Assembly: GCF_013137895.1 (NCBI RefSeq)
Contig: NZ_CP053538.1
Location: 1,239,501-1,303,500, forward strand
DNA: 64,000 nt
Direction of reading: 5' to 3'
Source: Hymenobacter taeanensis
GTDB lineage: Bacteria > Bacteroidota > Bacteroidia > Cytophagales > Hymenobacteraceae
How positions within the stretch are numbered: the first letter of the stretch is position 1; the number at the start of each line of letters is the position of its first letter. Of the stretch, positions 60,345 to 64,000 are shown one piece after another. A model generated the notes under the pieces. That model was given only the letters and a program-made list of their open reading frames with translations. It was not told the origin of the DNA and did not search any database. The position numbers and the translations under genes are program-made.

Positions 60345-62045
60345 CTACTCCACCAGCACCCCGATGTAGTAGTTCAGGGTGTCTACCTCCACGTTTTCTT
60401 TGGCCAGGCCAGGCACTTCAATGGCCTGAAAGGTGGTAGTGGACTTGATAAACTGATAGCTGCCTCCTTTAACCCGCACTCGCACCGGCAAATCGAAGGC
60501 GGGCTCATCGGCAATCCAGCGGGCCAGGGTGCGGCCTTGCTCGAAGCGCAGCTCCAGGGTGGGCAGGGCAGTGTGGCGCAGGTACTGGTTAAACACGGCG
60601 GTAAGGTTGTGGCCACTCTGCTGGTTAATGTAGGCCACTACCTGCTCTGTTGTTACGGTTTGGTGGTAGAACGTGCTGCCCAGGCCGCGCAGAATCTGCC
60701 GCCACTTCTCATCATCGTTGAGGCTGGTGCGGATGGTATTGAGCATGTTGCTGCCCTTGTCATACATATCACTGGAGCCTTCCTTGTTCACGCCGTAGGG
60801 CCCAATGATGGGCTCGTCGTTGCGGATATTGCGGCGCTGCCCATGAATGTAGGCCTGGGCGGCGTCCTTGCCAAACTGGCTTTCCACAAACAGCGCTTCG
60901 GAGTAGGTGGTGAAGGCCTCGTGAATCCACATGTCGGCAATGTCCTTGCTGGTGATATTGTTGCCGAACCACTCGTGGCCGCTTTCGTGGATGATAATAA
61001 AGTCCCACTTCAGGCCCCAGCCCGTGCCGGAGCGGTCTTTGCCGAGGTAGCCGTTGAGGTATTTGTTGCCGTAGGCCACCGCGCTTTGGTGTTCCATGCC
61101 CAGGTGGGGCGCATCTACCAGCTTATAGCCATCCTGGTAAAACGGGTAGGGCCCAAACCAGTACTCCATCGACTTAAGCATGGGGACCACGTTATCGGCG
61201 AACTGCTTTTTAGCCTTGGTGAGGTTTTCGGGCAGCACCCAATAGTCGAGGGTAAGGGGGCCTTTCTCGCCGGCGTAGGTGCCACCGGAAAAGTGCTGGT
61301 AGTCGCCCACGTTCATGGCCACATCGTAGTTGTTGATGGGGTTGCTCACGAACCAGTCGTAGCGGGTGTAGCCGCCCTTCAGGGGCGTAGTTTTGCGCAG
61401 GCGCCCATTGGAAACATCCTTTAACCCCTTGGGTACCGAGATGCTGATGAGCATACTGTCCACTTCATCGGCCTGGTGGTCTTTGGTGGGCCACCAGATG
61501 CTGGCCCCCACGCCCTGGCAGGCGGTAGCCACCCACGGCTTACCCTTGGCATCCTGGGCGAAGATGAGCCCCCCGTCCCAGGGCGCATTCTCGGCTACGG
61601 TAGGCTGGCCGGAGTAGAACACCGTGAAAGCGGCGCGCTGCCCCTTCCGGATGGGCTGGGGAAAGGTCACGAACACGGCATTGGCCTCACGGGTAAACGG
61701 CATCTCCTGGCCCTCGTAGGCCACCTTCTCCACTTTCAAGTTAGCGAACAGATCAAACTGCAGGCGTGTGAAATCCTGAGTGGCCGTGAACTGAAATTCG
61801 TTGGAGCCGCTGAGAGCCTTTTTGGCCACATCCAGCTTCACATCGAGGTGATAGTAGTTGATGTTGTAGCAGGTGCGCAGCGGCGTGAGGGCTCCGCGCA
61901 ACGAGTCGGGGCGCGAGAAGGCGGCTTTAGGCTGTAGCAGCTGCCCCAAGGTGGGGCGGGATAGGCCTAAGAGGCTAACCAGGAAAAGCAGGAGAAGGAA
62001 ACGCACGGGGAATACGGGAGGTGAGTACTTAGCAAAGAACGGCAT
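60345..62045 (-). CDS. M1-family metallopeptidase (aminopeptidase N-like), exported
   Basis: 566 residues from ATG 62043-62045, followed by a signal peptide (VRFLLLLFLVSLLGLSRPTL..). The zinc site is complete: HESGHEW with the third ligand Glu 18 residues after the second His (..MWIHEAFTTYSEAL). The exopeptidase motif reads GMEHQSAVAYGN where classical enzymes have GAMEN, a form I believe is frequent in Bacteroidetes M1 proteins. The N-terminal beta-domain (YYHLDVKLDVAKKALSGSNE) is present. The C-terminal helical domain of longer M1 enzymes is missing, so it is a short form. It should trim N-terminal residues from peptides in the periplasm or outside. Confidence 0.93.
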   Translation of the reverse strand: MPFFAKYSPPVFPVRFLLLLFLVSLLGLSRPTLGQLLQPKAAFSRPDSLRGALTPLRTCYNINYYHLDVKLDVAKKALSGSNEFQFTATQDFTRLQFDLFANLKVEKVAYEGQEMPFTREANAVFVTFPQPIRKGQRAAFTVFYSGQPTVAENAPWDGGLIFAQDAKGKPWVATACQGVGASIWWPTKDHQADEVDSMLISISVPKGLKDVSNGRLRKTTPLKGGYTRYDWFVSNPINNYDVAMNVGDYQHFSGGTYAGEKGPLTLDYWVLPENLTKAKKQFADNVVPMLKSMEYWFGPYPFYQDGYKLVDAPHLGMEHQSAVAYGNKYLNGYLGKDRSGTGWGLKWDFIIIHESGHEWFGNNITSKDIADMWIHEAFTTYSEALFVESQFGKDAAQAYIHGQRRNIRNDEPIIGPYGVNKEGSSDMYDKGSNMLNTIRTSLNDDEKWRQILRGLGSTFYHQTVTTEQVVAYINQQSGHNLTAVFNQYLRHTALPTLELRFEQGRTLARWIADEPAFDLPVRVRVKGGSYQFIKSTTTFQAIEVPGLAKENVEVDTLNYYIGVLVE

Positions 62046-62137
62046 CTGGAAGGAAACGCTGCGTGGCAGCACAACTGGCCTAAAGCCTAGTTAACTTGTC
62101 TGTAGGCCCGATCATGCATTCAGGACTATTAAAAGCC

Positions 62138-62250
62138 CGTCATGCTGAGCTTGCCGAAGCATCTCTGCCGCTTTGGTGTTGACAGGTCTAGGCCAGTAGT
62201 TAGCCAGAGGTAGGGATGCTTCGGCAAGCTCAGCATAACGAAGCATCTCT
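62138..62250. repeat. Imperfect inverted repeat element, same family
   Basis: The arm 62138-62172 (CGTCATGCTGAGCTTGCCGA..) is repeated in inverse at 62206-62240 with about five differences in 35; a third short direct part, GAAGCATCTCT, follows to 62250. The 33-bp spacer contains a CTAGGCCA octamer. It lies between the aminopeptidase (-) and EamA (+) genes. Confidence 0.8.
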
Positions 62251-62296
62251 TGCACCTATGTAGGTAATAGCCTAGGCCACCTCTGCAAAACCAACG

Positions 62297-62304
62297 TAGG
62301 TTTG
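62297..62304 (+). promoter_or_regulatory. Exact -7 box four bases before the EamA start
   Basis: TAGGTTTG matches TAnnTTTG exactly and ends four bases before the ATG at 62309. If used, the transcript would begin at or next to the start codon, that is, leaderless. No clear -33 TTG is seen. Confidence 0.4.
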
Positions 62305-62308
62305 TGGC

Positions 62309-63235
62309 ATGTCTGCTCCCATCTCCCCTTCGCGCGCATCTATTCTGCTGGCCTTTGCGGCCCTCTACATTATCTGGGGTTCTACCTACCTGGGTATCCG
62401 GTTCGCCATTGATTCTATACCGCCCTTGCTGATGGCGGGCACGCGCTACGCATCGGCGGGGGCTCTGCTATATGGCTACATGCGCTGGAAGGGTGAGCCC
62501 GCCCCCACACGGCAAGGCTGGTTCACGGCTCTTATCATTGGCACCTGCCTGCTGGCCTTCGGCAACGGCGGTGTAACGCTGGGCGAGCAGTACCTCCCCT
62601 CGGGCCTGACGGCACTGCTGGTGGCTACGGTGCCCATGTTTCTGGCGCTATTGGGCTGGTGGAGTGGCCTGGCCAGCCGCCCGGCTCCGCTGGTAGCGGT
62701 GGGTCTGGCCCTGGGCCTGGGCGGCGTGTACCTGCTGGCCCGCACGCCCGGCGCCAGCCACGTAGCCCTACCGGGCCACGAAACGCTGGGAATGGCGCTG
62801 GTGCTGATTGCGGCGCTGGTGTGGGCCATTGGCTCCCTGTATTCCAAGAAAAACCAGCCGGCCCCCTCACCCTTTGTCTCGGGTGGCATGCAGATGCTGT
62901 GTGGCGGGTTGGTAATGCTGGTGGCAGGCCTCATCAAAGGTGAGACCACCGGCTTTGAGCTGGCGCAGGTCACTACCAAGTCGTGGCTGGCTTACGCCTA
63001 TCTGGTTACGTTTGGGTCGATTGTGGCTTTCACCGCCTACATCTGGCTGCTGCGCGTAGTAGAGCCAGCTATTGCGGGTACGTATGCCTTTGTAAATCCC
63101 GTGGTGGCCGTACTGCTGGGCTGGGCATTTGCCGGTGAGCAGCTAAATGCGGGCATGCTCGGTGGGGCCGCGCTCATTGTGGTGGCCGTGGCACTGGTGG
63201 TACTTGGCGGGCGGCAGAAAAAGGTGGGGCCGTAA
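62309..63235 (+). CDS. EamA/DMT-family transporter
   Basis: 308 residues with ten hydrophobic segments in two EamA halves. Typical blocks: LAFAALYIIWGSTYLGIRFA and IPPLLMAGTRYASAGALLYG in the first half, TLGEQYLPSGLTALLVATVP, and in the second half AYLVTFGSIVAFTAYIWLLR and AGTYAFVNPVVAVLLGWAF. This is the YedA/RhaT-like drug/metabolite transporter group in the inner membrane; the substrate, often an amino acid or other metabolite, is not predictable. The candidate promoter box lies directly before the ATG. Confidence 0.93.
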   Translation: MSAPISPSRASILLAFAALYIIWGSTYLGIRFAIDSIPPLLMAGTRYASAGALLYGYMRWKGEPAPTRQGWFTALIIGTCLLAFGNGGVTLGEQYLPSGLTALLVATVPMFLALLGWWSGLASRPAPLVAVGLALGLGGVYLLARTPGASHVALPGHETLGMALVLIAALVWAIGSLYSKKNQPAPSPFVSGGMQMLCGGLVMLVAGLIKGETTGFELAQVTTKSWLAYAYLVTFGSIVAFTAYIWLLRVVEPAIAGTYAFVNPVVAVLLGWAFAGEQLNAGMLGGAALIVVAVALVVLGGRQKKVGP

Positions 63236-63343
63236 TTCCCCCACGTTTTCCAGGCCAGACTCAGGTAGTTATCACGCACTACCGTCTCCTCTTTTCGCGT
63301 TTCCCCTCGTACGTTAACGCCCCGCCCGCTCGCTCCTTCCCCC

Positions 63344-64000
63344 ATGCGCTATCCTTTCCTTCCCGTCGGTTTCCTACTCCCCCTAGGCCTGTTGGGCTCC
63401 TGCCAGATGCAAAAATCCACTACTCTTACTGCGGCGGCTACTGCTGCCGCACCGCCCGTGTGGCAGTCGGCTGCTTATACCGTCTACCGCGATTCGCTGG
63501 TGCAGGGTATGCACACCGCCCGGGCGCTTTCGCGCACGGAGCTGACTTCTGATTACCAGAGCCCCGCCAACGAGTTCCAGAGCCCTCAGGTCAGCTTCAA
63601 GTTCAGCCTCAATGGCAAAGACAATGAGATGCCGCCGGGCCAGGACCACACCTTCATGGCCATTCCGAAAGCCGACGGCACTGGCCTCGAAACGCCTCTC
63701 ATTGTGTTTGGGCAGCACTACGTAGACAAAACGCTGGTACCCGCCAATACTTACCTGGCCCCCAACACCCCCCTGAAGATCAGGCTGGATCTGCGGCCTT
63801 TGCTGGCCGCGTTTCAGCAGCAGGGCTATTACCAGCTCTACAACGGCCAGAAGCTCTATAAAGACGATTTCAAGCATGTATTTGTGGCCGGCAACACCAC
63901 GCCGCTGAGCTGGGATTTCGACAACCTCATCAACAAGCCCCAGCTGGAGCTGAAAGACCCCGACGGTGACGGTATCTACGAAACCACCCTCACGCTCAAC
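63344..64000 (+). CDS. N-terminal part of an exported lipoprotein (truncated by window end)
   Basis: A frame from ATG 63344 runs without a stop to the last base, giving 219 residues. A lipoprotein signal (RYPFLPVGFLLPLGLLGSC, Cys at 20) is followed by an Ala/Thr-rich linker and a beta-rich region with WQSAAYTVYRDSLVQGMHTA, SPQVSFKFSLNGKDNEMPPG and a final DPDGDGIYETTLTL. The FSLNGKDNEMPPG and GDGIYETTL segments remind me of the N-terminal beta-domain of large Bacteroidetes glycoside hydrolases (trehalase/MGH1-like), but the catalytic part lies outside the window, so this remains a guess. Confidence 0.7.
   Translation, partial: MRYPFLPVGFLLPLGLLGSCQMQKSTTLTAAATAAAPPVWQSAAYTVYRDSLVQGMHTARALSRTELTSDYQSPANEFQSPQVSFKFSLNGKDNEMPPGQDHTFMAIPKADGTGLETPLIVFGQHYVDKTLVPANTYLAPNTPLKIRLDLRPLLAAFQQQGYYQLYNGQKLYKDDFKHVFVAGNTTPLSWDFDNLINKPQLELKDPDGDGIYETTLTLN

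Noticed and set aside
60537..61424. 295-codon open frame antisense to the M1 aminopeptidase
   Set aside because: It mirrors the codon structure of the clear M1 gene and contains no domain. GC-rich genes commonly leave the opposite strand open.
1..64000. CRISPR arrays, insertion sequences, prophage or toxin-antitoxin loci
   Set aside because: No regular direct repeats with spacers, transposase, integrase, phage structural or toxin-antitoxin genes were found.

Overview
The window is chromosomal DNA of a Bacteroidota bacterium, most likely of the Hymenobacter type (Cytophagales, Hymenobacteraceae). The evidence is a GC-rich sequence with SusC/SusD proteins, two proteins ending in type IX secretion (T9SS) sorting domains, a GIN-domain protein, a bifunctional OlsF-type acyltransferase, few recognisable Shine-Dalgarno sites, and some boxes of the form TAnnTTTG. 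I see no prophage, insertion sequence, CRISPR array or rRNA. The one tRNA is tRNA-Val(GAC).

Layout. 0-5 kb: partial ornithine-lipid acyltransferase, a secreted nuclease and a three-repeat T9SS cargo protein. 5.4-11.4 kb: an apparent operon of a sigma-54-dependent response regulator, a multi-PAS hybrid histidine kinase and a flavoprotein. 11.5-15.6 kb: a 39-residue membrane peptide, a tiny T9SS protein, and a type III polyketide synthase cluster with a flavin oxidoreductase and a methyltransferase. 15.7-21.5 kb: class IV-like deacetylase and a SusC/SusD pair. 22-28 kb: tRNA-Val, a beta-barrel protein, PfpI, thioesterase, DUF3616 and SDR genes. 28-32 kb: GMC alcohol oxidase and aldehyde dehydrogenase, probably acting in sequence. 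32-40 kb: DinB protein, a subclass B1 metallo-beta-lactamase with a complete zinc site, a TPR-like protein preceded by a candidate structured RNA, two AraC regulators, a DUF922 protease and a GIN protein. 40-44 kb: ATP-type PEP carboxykinase followed by a C4-dicarboxylate/amino-acid symporter, a natural gluconeogenic pair. 44-51.5 kb: pectate lyase, MFS transporter, WYL regulator with a DinB protein, pseudouridine synthase, and a DACNV protein with a diadenylate-cyclase-like domain. 51.9-58.5 kb: cold-shock-domain protein, two related lysine-rich membrane proteins, GH53 galactanase, signal peptidase I, a decayed pseudogene and a DUF805 protein. 58.6-64 kb: dihydrolipoyl dehydrogenase, M1 aminopeptidase, an EamA transporter and the start of a secreted lipoprotein, with two large inverted-repeat elements.

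Structure that genes do not explain includes: (i) the octamer CTAGGCCA/TGGCCTAG, which I count by eye 29 times against about 2 expected, often through use of the Leu codon CTA before Gly-His or Gly-Gln; (ii) interspersed inverted repeats built on CGTCATGCTGAGCTTGCCGA, including a perfect 48-bp pair; (iii) a two-hairpin-plus-terminator element at 35.1 kb; (iv) a family of terminator hairpins sharing AGAGGCTG.AGCTCC. No single unmistakable new defence or mobile system is visible. The strongest leads are the octamer, the candidate RNA, the variant DAC-like protein and the polyketide cluster.

Starts were moved downstream of the longest reading frame wherever a signal peptide or family N-terminus showed where the protein begins. 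All similarity statements are from recognition of motifs; no database search was run.
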